DNA from: Chryseobacterium sp. FP211-J200
GTDB taxonomy: Bacteria; Bacteroidota; Bacteroidia; Flavobacteriales; Weeksellaceae
Direction of reading: 5' to 3'
Assembly (NCBI RefSeq): GCF_001643375.1
Contig: NZ_LSHB01000056.1
Span: 1 to 64,000 of the forward strand
DNA: 64,000 nt
Shown one piece after another: positions 1 to 9,327 of this stretch. The notes under the pieces were generated by a model. That model made no database searches. It had not been told where the DNA came from and worked only from the letters and a program-made list of their open reading frames with translations. A program made the translations under genes and the position numbers. Each line of letters begins with the position of its first letter. Position 1 is the stretch's first letter.

Positions 1-11
1 CTTCCGACCAT

Positions 12-34
12 GACTACCATATAGGAGTCTTTTT
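12..34 (+). terminator. Rho-independent terminator of an upstream gene
   Basis: GACTaCC at 12-18 can pair with GGAGTC at 24-29, and five T follow. It lies downstream of a plus-strand gene outside the window and faces the 3' end of lipA. The stem is short with one bulged base, so support is modest. Confidence 0.4.
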
Positions 35-57
35 ATATTTTAAATCTGAATTCAATC

Positions 58-927
58 TTAATGAATATGTTTCTCTGCGTGATAAGAACTTCTTACCAAA
101 GGTGAACTTTCTACGTGGCGGAAGCCTAAACTTCTGGCAAAATCACCATACTCATCAAATTGTTCCGGCGTGATGAAACTTTTCACAGGAAGGTGTTTTT
201 TGCTCGGCTGCAGATATTGACCCATCGTGATCACATCTACCTTGGCGTTTCTGATATCCTCGATCGTTTGGAAAACTTCATCTCTAGTTTCGCCTAGACC
301 TAACATTACGCCAGTTTTGGTTCTGTTTTGTCCAGCTTCTTTTAAATATCTCAAAACCTCAAGGCTTCTTTCATATTTTGCCTGGATCCTCACTTCTCTG
401 GTCAAGCGTTTTACGGTTTCCATATTATGAGAGATCACTTCTGGAGCAACTTCCACCATTCTGTCAAGGTGTTTTGTAATGCCTTGAAAATCCGGGATCA
501 AAGTCTCCATCGTAGTTCCTGGTGAAATTCTACGGACAGCATTTACAGTTTCGCCCCAAAGAATCGAGCCCATATCTTTCAGATCATCGCGGTCAACAGA
601 AGTCAAAACAGCGTGTTTGATCTTCATTAATTTGATAGAGCGCGCTACTTTTTCTGGTTCATCCCAGTTTACATCCAGAGGTTTTCCTGTTTTCACACCA
701 CAAAATCCACAGCTTCTGGTGCAGATATTTCCAAGGATCATGAACGTCGCGGTTCCCTCGCCCCAGCATTCGCCCATGTTTGGGCAACTTCCGCTTTGGC
801 AGATCGTGTTCAGCTTATATTTATCTACCAAATGTCTCAGTTCGCGGTAATTCTTGCCAGTTGGCAATTTTACACGGATCCATTTTGGTTTTTGAATGGC
901 TGTATCTTGTTGAATTAAATCCTCCAT
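58..927 (-). CDS. lipA: Lipoyl synthase LipA
   Basis: Radical SAM enzyme that inserts two sulfur atoms into octanoyl chains on the E2 and H subunits of 2-oxoacid dehydrogenases and the glycine cleavage system, in the cytosol. The 289 residues match the usual length. Both cluster motifs are visible: auxiliary cluster cysteines C43, C48 and C54, and the SAM-cluster CxxxCxxC at C69, C73 and C76. The C-terminal RSSY motif carries the conserved serine ligand of the auxiliary cluster. It lies 14 nt downstream of the sigma-factor gene on the same strand, so the two are probably co-transcribed from the promoter at 1512-1519. Pairing of lipA with a sigma-factor gene is contextual and does not itself imply a shared function. 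Confidence 0.97.
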   Translation of the reverse strand: MEDLIQQDTAIQKPKWIRVKLPTGKNYRELRHLVDKYKLNTICQSGSCPNMGECWGEGTATFMILGNICTRSCGFCGVKTGKPLDVNWDEPEKVARSIKLMKIKHAVLTSVDRDDLKDMGSILWGETVNAVRRISPGTTMETLIPDFQGITKHLDRMVEVAPEVISHNMETVKRLTREVRIQAKYERSLEVLRYLKEAGQNRTKTGVMLGLGETRDEVFQTIEDIRNAKVDVITMGQYLQPSKKHLPVKSFITPEQFDEYGDFARSLGFRHVESSPLVRSSYHAEKHIH

Positions 928-941
928 TTTTGATCTTAAAT

Positions 942-1499
942 TTAAAAATCGGTTTCGTCTTCTTTTAATAATTCGGCCAAGATCTTTTTGGCGCGCATTA
1001 TTCTCACTTTTGTATTGGCTACAGAAAGATTGAGTTCTTCTGCTATTTCTTTGATGCTTTTTTCCTCGAAAAATCTGAGACGGATAATGTCCTGATTTTT
1101 AGCATCCATTGTTTCTATGATCTTGATGATCTTTTGCTGGTCTTCCTCGGAAATCAATAATTCCTCGGGAGATCTTGCAAATTCATTTTTAACGTCTTGT
1201 AAATTGGCATTTGGATCTTCGTTTTCGCGACTTCTTTTTCTCCAAAAATCGATGATCGTATTTTGAGCGATCGTCAGGATCCAGGTTTTGAACTGAAAGC
1301 TGGGATCAAAAAGTTCCAACTTATTCAGAACCTTGGAAAAAACCGAAACCGTGATCTCATCTGCATCATTTTCGTCTTTCACTTTGTTCATCACAAAGGA
1401 GAACACATCCACCCAAAAAGAATTAATGAGTTGTGTCTGAGCCTTTTGATCTTTGTCTCGGGCTTTTAGGATGAGTGTGAGTAACTGATCTTCTTTCAT
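942..1499 (-). CDS. ECF-type RNA polymerase sigma factor
   Basis: A 185-residue sigma-70 family protein of the ECF type, with region 2 (about residues 20-85, including a DEIT...FSKVL...FKTWI.TIA.N segment) and a region 4 helix-turn-helix (about 125-175, with [22 protein letters not shown]). No anti-sigma gene is adjacent. Start choice: an in-frame ATG lies 15 nt upstream at 1514, but it falls inside the -7 box (1512-1519), whose predicted start site is near 1507. The ATG at 1499 is therefore the only one of the two that can be translated from that promoter, giving a leader of about 8 nt. It precedes lipA. The regulon cannot be read from the sequence. Confidence 0.9.
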   Translation of the reverse strand: MKEDQLLTLILKARDKDQKAQTQLINSFWVDVFSFVMNKVKDENDADEITVSVFSKVLNKLELFDPSFQFKTWILTIAQNTIIDFWRKRSRENEDPNANLQDVKNEFARSPEELLISEEDQQKIIKIIETMDAKNQDIIRLRFFEEKSIKEIAEELNLSVANTKVRIMRAKKILAELLKEDETDF

Positions 1500-1511
1500 T
1501 TTTCCGACGAA

Positions 1512-1519
1512 CAAAGATA
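1512..1519 (-). promoter_or_regulatory. -7 box of the sigma factor-lipA promoter
   Basis: On the minus strand this reads TATCTTTG, an exact match to the Bacteroidota -7 consensus TAnnTTTG. Transcription would start near 1507, 8 nt before the ATG at 1499. No clear -33 TTTG is visible. Confidence 0.6.
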
Positions 1520-1699
1520 GGTATAATAATTAAAAAAAATCGATATAGTAAGATTGAGAAATTCTATAATCCATTGGCATTTTAGATTAAATTTAAATAA
1601 CATTGATCAAGATTAAATTGTCTTTAAAAGCAGTAATTTTACAGGCTTGATTTTTGTAATGGAAAATCAGATTAATCAACTAATATTCAGAATAATAAA

Positions 1700-2479
1700 A
1701 TGAAATTTTATAAATATCAGGGAACAGGAAACGATTTTGTAATGCTCGACAACCGATTAGGCGAATGGGACGACCTATCTATTGAAGAAATACAAAAGCT
1801 CTGTGACCGCAGATTTGGGATTGGCGCAGATGGATTGATTAAAATCAATACGGCTCAAGATGTGGATTTTGAAGTGGATTATCATAACTCTGACGGTTCC
1901 AAAAGTTTCTGTGGAAATGGCGCGCGATGTTCGGTTGCATTTGCTCATTTTTTGGACATTATTGAAGATAAGACAACCTTCACAGCCATCGATGGAATCC
2001 ACGAAGCGGAAATCAAGAACGGTATTATCAAGTTAAAGATGGGTGATGTAAAAACCATTGACAGAGACGGTGATGATTTTGTTTTGAATACTGGTTCTCC
2101 ACATTATATAAAGTACGTGGAAATGTTAAATAATTATAATGTTTTCAAAACTGGTAACGAAATACGAAATTCTGAAACTTATAAGAAAGAAGGAATCAAT
2201 GTCAATTTCGTAGAAGCATTTTCGGACAAAGAATTATTTGTGAGAACTTACGAACGCGGCGTGGAAGATGAAACCTACAGTTGTGGGACAGGAGTTACGG
2301 CTGCGGCTTTAACTTTTATGGATAAAAACAATCAAACCTCTGTTGCAGTCAAGGTTTTGGGTGGACAGCTGAAGGTTTATGCTGAGAAAAAAGGCGAAGG
2401 TTTCAGTGATATTTGGTTGGAAGGTCCGGCAAATCAAGTTTTTAAAGGAGATATTGCATTATCATCAAAGATTCAATAA
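1700..2479 (+). CDS. dapF: Diaminopimelate epimerase DapF
   Basis: Converts LL- to meso-diaminopimelate for lysine and peptidoglycan synthesis; a cofactor-independent cytosolic racemase. The 259 residues form the two-lobed family fold. The catalytic cysteine pair is visible as C71 in CGNGARC and C196 in SCGTGV, and the N terminus has the family GNDFV motif. It is divergent from the sigma-factor gene across about 200 nt and is followed after 50 nt by mltG, so two cell-wall genes share the strand. Confidence 0.97.
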   Translation: MKFYKYQGTGNDFVMLDNRLGEWDDLSIEEIQKLCDRRFGIGADGLIKINTAQDVDFEVDYHNSDGSKSFCGNGARCSVAFAHFLDIIEDKTTFTAIDGIHEAEIKNGIIKLKMGDVKTIDRDGDDFVLNTGSPHYIKYVEMLNNYNVFKTGNEIRNSETYKKEGINVNFVEAFSDKELFVRTYERGVEDETYSCGTGVTAAALTFMDKNNQTSVAVKVLGGQLKVYAEKKGEGFSDIWLEGPANQVFKGDIALSSKIQ

Positions 2480-2529
2480 TTGAAAAATTAAAAGATTTAA
2501 AATTCTAGATCTCTTTTACAAATTAAACT

Positions 2530-3555
2530 ATGAAAAAAGTAATTCTTATAATATCTATTGTTGTCATCATCATTCTGGGATTTTTCGGAATTAGATTTTT
2601 CAATAAATATGTCGGAAATAATGTGGAGAAAGATGGATTTGTCTTGATTCCTCACAATGCGAAGTCTCAACGGATCTTAGATTCGATCTCGCCTTATATC
2701 AAAAACAAAGATTATTTCACAAGCATTGCCGAAGACAAAAATCTTGGAGAAAATTATAAGCCAGGACGATACGAATTGAAATCGGGAATGAACAACCGCG
2801 AAATCGTCAATATGATCATCGCTGGCAATCAAACGCCTAATTCTTTTCGGATCAAAGACTTCGATGATGTTTACCAAATGATCGGGCGCGTGACCAAAAA
2901 GACAGAGATCGATTCAACGAAATTCGCTGATCAATTAAATGAAATTGCTATTAGCAAAGGTTACAAAAATGCAGAAGATCTGAAAAAATATTTTTTCAAC
3001 AACACCTATGATTTCTTCTGGACTGTGACGCCGAAAGAATTTTTTGAGAAATTCGATAATGAATACAAAGCATTTTGGACTGCGGAGAGAATTGCAAAAG
3101 AAAAACAATCCGGCTTGACAAGAGACCAGATCTATGCTTTGGCCTCGATCGTTTACAAGGAATCAGGAGGAAAACCAGATGAGCAGAAAACCATTGCCGG
3201 ACTCTATCTGAATCGATATAAGAAAGGAATGAAACTACAAAGTGACCCAACAGTCATTTATGCAGTGAACAAGGCCAGCAACTTTACATTACAGATCAAA
3301 AGAGTTTATTATAAACACCTGAAGGAACCTTCGCTTTACAATACTTATGCGAACAAAGGCATTCCGCCAGGGCCAATTTGTATCGTAGACAAGAATTCTC
3401 TGAACGCCGTTTTGGATGCGGAAAACAACAACTACATTTTTATGTGTGCCGATCCAGCGAGATTTGGTTACCATAAATTTACGGACAATGCAGCGGAACA
3501 TGCGATCAATGCGAAAGTCTACCAGGATTGGCTAGATAAGAAAGATATAAAATAA
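2530..3555 (+). CDS. mltG: Endolytic murein transglycosylase MltG
   Basis: Inner-membrane lytic transglycosylase of the YceG family that cleaves nascent glycan strands and is thought to terminate their synthesis. A single N-terminal transmembrane helix (about residues 3-24) anchors a periplasmic domain. The catalytic glutamate is E211 in the segment ALASIVYKESGG, and the YLNRYKKGMKLQSDPTVIYA block is the usual family signature. Its 341 residues are normal for the family. It follows dapF by 50 nt and may share its transcript. Confidence 0.95.
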   Translation: MKKVILIISIVVIIILGFFGIRFFNKYVGNNVEKDGFVLIPHNAKSQRILDSISPYIKNKDYFTSIAEDKNLGENYKPGRYELKSGMNNREIVNMIIAGNQTPNSFRIKDFDDVYQMIGRVTKKTEIDSTKFADQLNEIAISKGYKNAEDLKKYFFNNTYDFFWTVTPKEFFEKFDNEYKAFWTAERIAKEKQSGLTRDQIYALASIVYKESGGKPDEQKTIAGLYLNRYKKGMKLQSDPTVIYAVNKASNFTLQIKRVYYKHLKEPSLYNTYANKGIPPGPICIVDKNSLNAVLDAENNNYIFMCADPARFGYHKFTDNAAEHAINAKVYQDWLDKKDIK

Positions 3556-3586
3556 AATAGAGCAACGGCTCAAAAACAAACTAGGA

Positions 3587-6130
3587 ATGAAAAGAACGGA
3601 AATTGTAAGTGTATTTCAAAAGAAAGCTTTTGGTTTGGCACTAACTATTGGAGCAGCAAGCTTTCTAATGGCACAGCAGAAGGTGAATATCACAGGGAAT
3701 GTAAAAGATACGAATGGCGCTATTGGCTATGCATCTGTAACATTTACGAGTCAACAGAATTCACAATTCAGCGATGCAGCACTGGCAGATGCAGATGGAA
3801 ATTACACCTTAGATCTGGCTCCCGGAAGCTATGACGTCAGCATAGAAGCTGTGGACTATAAAAAATTCACCCAGACAATCAGAGTTGAAAAAGCGGGGGC
3901 CATTGCACCTTTTGTGATTGTTTCTGCAGGAAAAACAAATCTCACGAATACTACAGATATCCAAGGCGTGGTGATCACAGCAGCTTCTACAAAACCATAT
4001 AAGGTAGAACTTGATAAAAGAACCTATGATCCATCTCAAGATATTGTAAGTAAAGGTGGAAGTCTGCAGGATGTTTTGTCAAACGTTCCTTCTGTTGAAG
4101 TTGGTACCGATGGTTCCGTTTCTATGAGAGGAAGTAGTAATGTAAAGTTCCTAATCAATGGGAAACCTTCTGCATTACTTGGAATCGATGATGGTGCAAA
4201 CGCATTGCAAAGTATCCCAGCAGATCAGATCGAGAAAATCGAGGTGATCACCAATCCATCTTCGAAATTTGAAGCGAGCGGAACAGCAGGTATTCTTAAT
4301 ATTATTTTAAAGAAAAGTAAAAAAGCAGGTTTCAACGGAAGTGTTACAGGTACTTTAGGCTATCTACCTCAAACCAATCTTAATACTAACCTTAGTTGGA
4401 GAAAAGGCGACCTGACAGTATTTGTAAATGGTGGTGGTGGTTACCGTGAATCTAAAAACACCAATAGAAATGACATTAATTATTACGAAGGTTTAACTGG
4501 TGATCTTAATAACAGACACTCAGATGCCATCACTAAAAGCAAAAGTGAAAATTACAACGCCACGACCGGACTACTTTACGATATCAATGAAAAAACTTCC
4601 GTCAATGCTTCAGGTACTGTAAGGACTTTTAGCAATGACAGTAATGGATATACAAATACCAACGAAAATTATTTTGGAGATACATCTATTTTTACTCAGA
4701 GAGAAAATACTGGAAGAAGTACCAATTTGGCTTTCCAAGGAGATTTTGGAGTAGATCACAAATTTGATGACAAAGGACAAAACATTTCCCTGTCATTAAG
4801 TTTACAAAGAAACCGTTCAAATAACTATACAGGCATTGATGAAACAAAGAATGATGCCTTTAATCTACTAAACATTATCAATCAGAAGACCATCAATAAA
4901 ACTTTGGTTGGTAAATTGGACTACGAATTACCTATTGGAGAATACTCCAGTTTAAGTGCCGGTTACAGATTAGATGTTAACGAGAATGACTATAATAATA
5001 TGGTTCAGGAAAGTAGCGGCACCAACCCGGATTTGCGCTATTTAGGCTTATATTCTTACACCGCTAATTATAAGGAGATGTTCAACGCATTTTATCTTCA
5101 GTTTAAAAGTAAGATAGGAAAACTTGGTTATCAAGTTGGTCTGAGAGATGAGATGTCAAATGTAACCATCAATTATGAAAACTTGCTAAAACCAGGTGAA
5201 GAATTATATACAGAGCCGATTGACAACAAAAAGAAGAATTACAACAATCTTTTCCCAAGTATTTTCTTGAGCTATGAGATCTCCAAAGACAACCAGTTCC
5301 TTGTGAACTATTCCAAAAGGATAGACAGGCCGCGTTCGTTCTTTATGATTCCGAATCCTAGCTACAATAACAACCTGAACATTTTTGACGGAAATATAGA
5401 CCTAAATCCATCCTACGTAGATTCTTACGAATTCGGTTACAGTATTTCTAAAAAAAGTTTTACCATTAATCCTACCCTTTATTATAGACATCAAACTGAT
5501 GATGTAAAGACAATTACCTACAGTAAAACTGAACTAATTAATGGTGACCCAACAAATGTTATCCATACAAAGCCTGTGAATGTGGGAACAGATGACAGAA
5601 TTGGATTAGAGGTAAACTTCAGTTGGGATGCTACAAAATGGCTGAAGTTCTTAGGAAATGTAGATGGATTCAGATATAGTACGACTGGAGATTATTTCGA
5701 CCCAATTCTAATGAAAGAATCTTTACCGTTTGACGGGAAAGGCGTTTCCATGAGATCTAGATTAACTTCTACTTTCAAGCTTGATAAAACATTAAGTTTT
5801 CAGGTTCAAGGATTTTATGGCGGTCCAAGAAAAACAGCCAGCCAGGACAGAAAATCGATGTACGCAGTTAACTTTGGCGCATCCAAAACGGTCTTAAACG
5901 GAAATGGAACCATCTCATTCAACATTCAGGATGTTTTCAACACAAGAGCAATGCGAATGGTGAATTATAATGGTGACTTCACTTCAGAAAATTACATGCA
6001 ATGGCAACCAAGACAGTTTGCGCTTTCTTTCACTTATAAATTCAAACAAGGAGAAAAGATAGAACAGCCCAAACGCAAAAAAGATATCAACTCCAACGCA
6101 AGTGGCGATGACCAACAAGCGCCAATATAA
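3587..6130 (+). CDS. Outer-membrane beta-barrel protein, TonB-dependent receptor-like
   Basis: An 847-residue protein with an N-terminal signal segment, then a carboxypeptidase-regulatory-like beta-sandwich (about residues 33-110), a plug-like domain (about 125-245, with SLQDVLSNVPSVEV and an RGSSNVKFLINGKP block), and a long barrel region rich in aromatic and Asn residues to the C terminus (OMP_b-brl_3 type). Families with this layout are TonB-dependent transporters or related barrels. There is no adjacent SusD-like gene, so glycan uptake is not indicated, and the substrate is unknown. The C-terminal tail after the last strand is Lys/Asp/Gln-rich. A strong terminator follows the stop. Confidence 0.88.
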   Translation: MKRTEIVSVFQKKAFGLALTIGAASFLMAQQKVNITGNVKDTNGAIGYASVTFTSQQNSQFSDAALADADGNYTLDLAPGSYDVSIEAVDYKKFTQTIRVEKAGAIAPFVIVSAGKTNLTNTTDIQGVVITAASTKPYKVELDKRTYDPSQDIVSKGGSLQDVLSNVPSVEVGTDGSVSMRGSSNVKFLINGKPSALLGIDDGANALQSIPADQIEKIEVITNPSSKFEASGTAGILNIILKKSKKAGFNGSVTGTLGYLPQTNLNTNLSWRKGDLTVFVNGGGGYRESKNTNRNDINYYEGLTGDLNNRHSDAITKSKSENYNATTGLLYDINEKTSVNASGTVRTFSNDSNGYTNTNENYFGDTSIFTQRENTGRSTNLAFQGDFGVDHKFDDKGQNISLSLSLQRNRSNNYTGIDETKNDAFNLLNIINQKTINKTLVGKLDYELPIGEYSSLSAGYRLDVNENDYNNMVQESSGTNPDLRYLGLYSYTANYKEMFNAFYLQFKSKIGKLGYQVGLRDEMSNVTINYENLLKPGEELYTEPIDNKKKNYNNLFPSIFLSYEISKDNQFLVNYSKRIDRPRSFFMIPNPSYNNNLNIFDGNIDLNPSYVDSYEFGYSISKKSFTINPTLYYRHQTDDVKTITYSKTELINGDPTNVIHTKPVNVGTDDRIGLEVNFSWDATKWLKFLGNVDGFRYSTTGDYFDPILMKESLPFDGKGVSMRSRLTSTFKLDKTLSFQVQGFYGGPRKTASQDRKSMYAVNFGASKTVLNGNGTISFNIQDVFNTRAMRMVNYNGDFTSENYMQWQPRQFALSFTYKFKQGEKIEQPKRKKDINSNASGDDQQAPI

Positions 6131-6152
6131 TTCTGGGAATAACAGATTTGAA

Positions 6153-6184
6153 AAATCCTGCAAAAAAAATTGCAGGATTTTTTT
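6153..6184 (+). terminator. Rho-independent terminator after the barrel gene
   Basis: AAATCCTGCAA (6153-6163) pairs perfectly with TTGCAGGATTT (6170-6180) around an A-rich loop and is followed by a T run. It separates the barrel gene from the lipoprotein gene. Confidence 0.85.
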
Positions 6185-6221
6185 ATTAAACAATATTTAA
6201 TTATATTTAAAATTAAAAAAA

Positions 6222-6659
6222 ATGAAACTGATTACCAATTACATCACTGTATTACTTTGCAGTATTTTCCTGATCTCTTGTGGCAGCAAAGCCTCCACGT
6301 TACCCAATGGGAAACAAATAGATCCTAGACTGGCAGGAGTCTGGGCTGGTTCCGAAGCCGACAAGCAGATGGAAGGCATGACGAAGGAATGGGTGATGAC
6401 CAGAAATACCGATGGTACTTTTGTCCTTGACTTTACATTCACGCAAGACGGAAATACCAATAAAAACGTTGAAACCGGAACCTGGTGGATACAGGATGAC
6501 AAATTTTATGAAGCCCATTCAGAATCTGGCATGACAGATATTTACACCTATGACGTGCTAGATAACAATCATATCAAATTCAAAGCGGTACATAACAGTA
6601 TGGACATGAATACCGAATCTTACGAGTTCATTGATACCCGAAAATCTGCTGGGAAATAA
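6222..6659 (+). CDS. Small lipoprotein of unknown function
   Basis: A 145-residue protein. The N terminus is a lipoprotein signal peptide with lipobox LISC (acylated Cys about residue 20). The mature part reads like a small beta-rich domain: it contains repeated W/T/D motifs such as GVWAGSEADKQ, GTFVLDFTFTQDG and ETGTWWIQDDKFYEAHSESG, resembling lipocalin-like or copy-number-type domains that estimate a change from a baseline. I do not recognise a named family. It stands alone between two terminators, so it is likely monocistronic. Confidence 0.8.
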   Translation: MKLITNYITVLLCSIFLISCGSKASTLPNGKQIDPRLAGVWAGSEADKQMEGMTKEWVMTRNTDGTFVLDFTFTQDGNTNKNVETGTWWIQDDKFYEAHSESGMTDIYTYDVLDNNHIKFKAVHNSMDMNTESYEFIDTRKSAGK

Positions 6660-6720
6660 AATGTTAATCTGACATCAGCGCTTTACACGGAAAGCGATGC
6701 AACACCACTGCAAACAAAAA

Positions 6721-6755
6721 ATCCGTCTCGCTATGAATACGAGACGGATCTTTTT
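6721..6755 (+). terminator. Bidirectional terminator
   Basis: ATCCGTCTCG (6721-6730) pairs with CGAGACGGAT (6740-6749). It is flanked by A5 on the left and T5 on the right, so it can end both the lipoprotein transcript and the converging exporter operon. Confidence 0.85.
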
Positions 6756-6775
6756 AACAATTATAATTTAAAGGT

Positions 6776-7981
6776 CTATTTCTTTTTGTCTTTCAACTCC
6801 TCCTTGTCTTTGTCAGAAGGATTCCAGACTTTAACTTCTGCATTTTTATCGATTCCGGATAGGATCTGAACATTGATCCCGTCACTAGAACCTAACTTCA
6901 CATATACTTTTTTGAAGCTTCCGTTCGGCTGTTTTACCTCAACAAAAGCTTTGTCTTTTCCGCCAGACGCTTTTTCATATTGAATAAGTGATTCATCCAA
7001 AAGTAGTGCGTTTTTCTTAGAACTTAGCAAAATCTCTCCGTTGGCACTGAATCCTGCACGGATATAATCTCCGGTTTTGTTGTAAACATCACCTTCTACA
7101 GCAAATTTGATGGTTCCGCTCTCCTCTTTTCCTTTTGGTGCAATAAGTGTCAATTTTCCAGGGAAAGATTTATTTTGCAAAGCACCAACTACCACTTTCA
7201 TTTCCATTCCCTGCTGCAGTTTTCCAGCCTGCGCCTCATCAATATCACCTTTGAAGATCAATGAATTAAGGTCAGCAATAGAACAGATCGTAGTTCCAGC
7301 ATTGAAGGAGTTCGCCTCGATCACCTGGCTACCTACTTTTACAGGAATCTCTAAGACCGTTCCAGCCGCTTTTGCACGAATCTGTGTCGTTGCCATACTT
7401 TGAAGTTCCGGCGTTGCACCAGTTCTTACGATCTGCAATTGTTTCTGCGCTGCATTCAAACTTTGAACTGCCAATTTTTGTTGTTGTGTCGTAGTCTGCA
7501 ACTGTTGTTCAGCAGTGATATATTCCTGTTTGGAGATTACGCCTTGCTTGTACAGTTTCGCCTGCATCTCATATTGTTTCTGCTGATTCGCTACATTGAT
7601 CTTTGCGTTCGCCAATTGGATCTGTGAGTTGCTAACCTGCATCGTGGCGTTATTAACTTCAGTAATGTTAGGAACAATTCTGATAGTTGCGATCAATTGT
7701 CCAGCTTGTACTTTATCACCTTCATCCACGCTGATCGTTTGAATGATCCCCGCAATATTTGGTTTGATCTCAATTTCTTCACGTGGTTCTATTTTTCCAG
7801 TGGCCATCACTTTGTCATCCAGGTTTTGGATTGTTGGTTTTCTGGTTAGAAAAACCTCGTTTTCTGCAGAATTTGATTTGATGAGATAACCGATTCCGCC
7901 AACCAAAGCCACAACGAACAGCAATCCCAGAAATATGGACAATGCCTTTTTGAATGTAAATTTCTTTTTTTCCTTTTCCAT
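6776..7981 (-). CDS. MacA-like periplasmic adaptor (membrane fusion protein)
   Basis: Links an inner-membrane ABC permease to an outer-membrane TolC channel. The 401 residues show a short cytoplasmic N terminus, one transmembrane helix (about 12-32), a biotinyl-lipoyl-like half (about 60-110, with VDEGDKVQAGQLIATI), a long Gln-rich coiled-coil hairpin (about 115-200), the second lipoyl half and a beta-barrel domain. The C terminus is Lys/Asp-rich. It is the last gene of a minus-strand operon (ATPase, permease, permease, adaptor), 43 nt after the second permease. Substrate unknown; macrolides, peptides or lipids are possible for the family. Confidence 0.9.
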   Translation of the reverse strand: MEKEKKKFTFKKALSIFLGLLFVVALVGGIGYLIKSNSAENEVFLTRKPTIQNLDDKVMATGKIEPREEIEIKPNIAGIIQTISVDEGDKVQAGQLIATIRIVPNITEVNNATMQVSNSQIQLANAKINVANQQKQYEMQAKLYKQGVISKQEYITAEQQLQTTTQQQKLAVQSLNAAQKQLQIVRTGATPELQSMATTQIRAKAAGTVLEIPVKVGSQVIEANSFNAGTTICSIADLNSLIFKGDIDEAQAGKLQQGMEMKVVVGALQNKSFPGKLTLIAPKGKEESGTIKFAVEGDVYNKTGDYIRAGFSANGEILLSSKKNALLLDESLIQYEKASGGKDKAFVEVKQPNGSFKKVYVKLGSSDGINVQILSGIDKNAEVKVWNPSDKDKEELKDKKK

Positions 7982-8024
7982 TATGTAGAAATATAGTTTG
8001 TTTAATTAATTGTTGATTATTAGT

Positions 8025-9293
8025 TTACTCAGTCCTTAAAGCTTCGATTGGTCGTATTTTAACCGCTCTTTGCGCTGGGATCAATCCGATGATCAGTCCA
8101 AGGAAGATCATAATTCCCATGGCAGAAAAAACGTTCCCGTAATCTACCGTTGGATTGTAAAAAGGAAAAGCATCATTGTTCATCGTTGCAATATTCAGAA
8201 TGATAAGTAAGAAAATTCCTGATAAGAATCCCAATAATCCCGATGATAACGTAATTACAACGCTTTCCAGCAAGATCTGATTCCTGACCTCCGATGGTTT
8301 TGCGCCCAAAGCTCTTCTGATTCCGATTTCTTTTGTTCTTTCTTTTACTGTGATTAATAAAATATTCGATATGGCGATGACACCAGCCAGAATCGTTAAC
8401 GTTCCCACGATAATGGTCAGTAATTGCATTCCCGTCAGAAATCCAGTCACCTTTTTGAATTCCTTAGCCAGATTGAAACTTCCAAACGCATTCGTATCTT
8501 CCGGTGAAACATGATTGATTTTTTTCAATTCATCTTTCACTTTTGTTTCGACAATTGCCGCTTCTGCATTAGGTTTACCAACAATTGCAAAGAAACCAAC
8601 TTTATCACCTTCGTTATACATTCCGGAATAGGTCGAAAACGGAATATACGCCGATTGGTCATTCTCCATTCCGCCGCCTCTTGGCACTCGGAAAACACCA
8701 ATAACATTGAAAAATATGCCTTTCAAATTGACAGATTTCCCAATTGGATTTTCATTCTTCTTGGCATCGAAGAGATTTTTGTAGATCTCCTCTCCTATCA
8801 CGATCACATTCTTTTTGGACTGGATATCGGCATCATTGATGTATCTTCCAAACAATAATTTCTTCTTTGAGATCTGATTACCAACAGGAAAATCCCCTGT
8901 GATCATATACGTATTTTTCTTCCCGTTTCTAGAGATCTGATCGCCAGGCGTCCCAAAATTCCCTCGCACACTTTGAGGTGAGATATAATCGACTTCAGGA
9001 ACCTTCTTGGTGATATATTCTATATCTTTCAAATGAAGATCCATCTTTCTGCCTTTTGGAAAACCTTCGTACGGAATATTTGTACTTTGAGGCCAAAGGA
9101 AAACGGAATTGGTAGCAAAACCTGAGAACAATCTGTTGAACCCATTTTCCATTCCGTTTGCCGCCCCCAACAAACTCACATACAAGAACATTCCCCAACC
9201 AACGCCGATCATCGTCAGAAATGTTCTGAGCTTATTATTCCGAAGGGAATAATAGATTTCTTGCCAGGTATCTCTTTTGAAAAGTATATTCAT
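8025..9293 (-). CDS. MacB-like ABC transporter permease (second of a pair)
   Basis: A 422-residue permease with one N-terminal helix, a MacB_PCD periplasmic domain (about residues 50-260) and a C-terminal FtsX domain of three helices (about 290-415). It carries the cytoplasmic EIGIRRALGAKPSEV coupling motif and ends in the usual VKIRPIEALRTE. The ATPase is a separate gene. Its paralogue lies 34 nt upstream, so the transporter is probably a heterodimer of permeases with one ATPase type, unlike canonical MacB, where both parts are fused. Confidence 0.92.
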   Translation of the reverse strand: MNILFKRDTWQEIYYSLRNNKLRTFLTMIGVGWGMFLYVSLLGAANGMENGFNRLFSGFATNSVFLWPQSTNIPYEGFPKGRKMDLHLKDIEYITKKVPEVDYISPQSVRGNFGTPGDQISRNGKKNTYMITGDFPVGNQISKKKLLFGRYINDADIQSKKNVIVIGEEIYKNLFDAKKNENPIGKSVNLKGIFFNVIGVFRVPRGGGMENDQSAYIPFSTYSGMYNEGDKVGFFAIVGKPNAEAAIVETKVKDELKKINHVSPEDTNAFGSFNLAKEFKKVTGFLTGMQLLTIIVGTLTILAGVIAISNILLITVKERTKEIGIRRALGAKPSEVRNQILLESVVITLSSGLLGFLSGIFLLIILNIATMNNDAFPFYNPTVDYGNVFSAMGIMIFLGLIIGLIPAQRAVKIRPIEALRTE

Positions 9294-9327
9294 TTTTGGT
9301 TGATGGTTGTTTCTTGACTCTTAATTT

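Noticed and set aside
1513-1514. Upstream start (MFVGK) for the sigma factor
   Set aside because: It falls inside the -7 promoter box, so the transcript would begin downstream of it.
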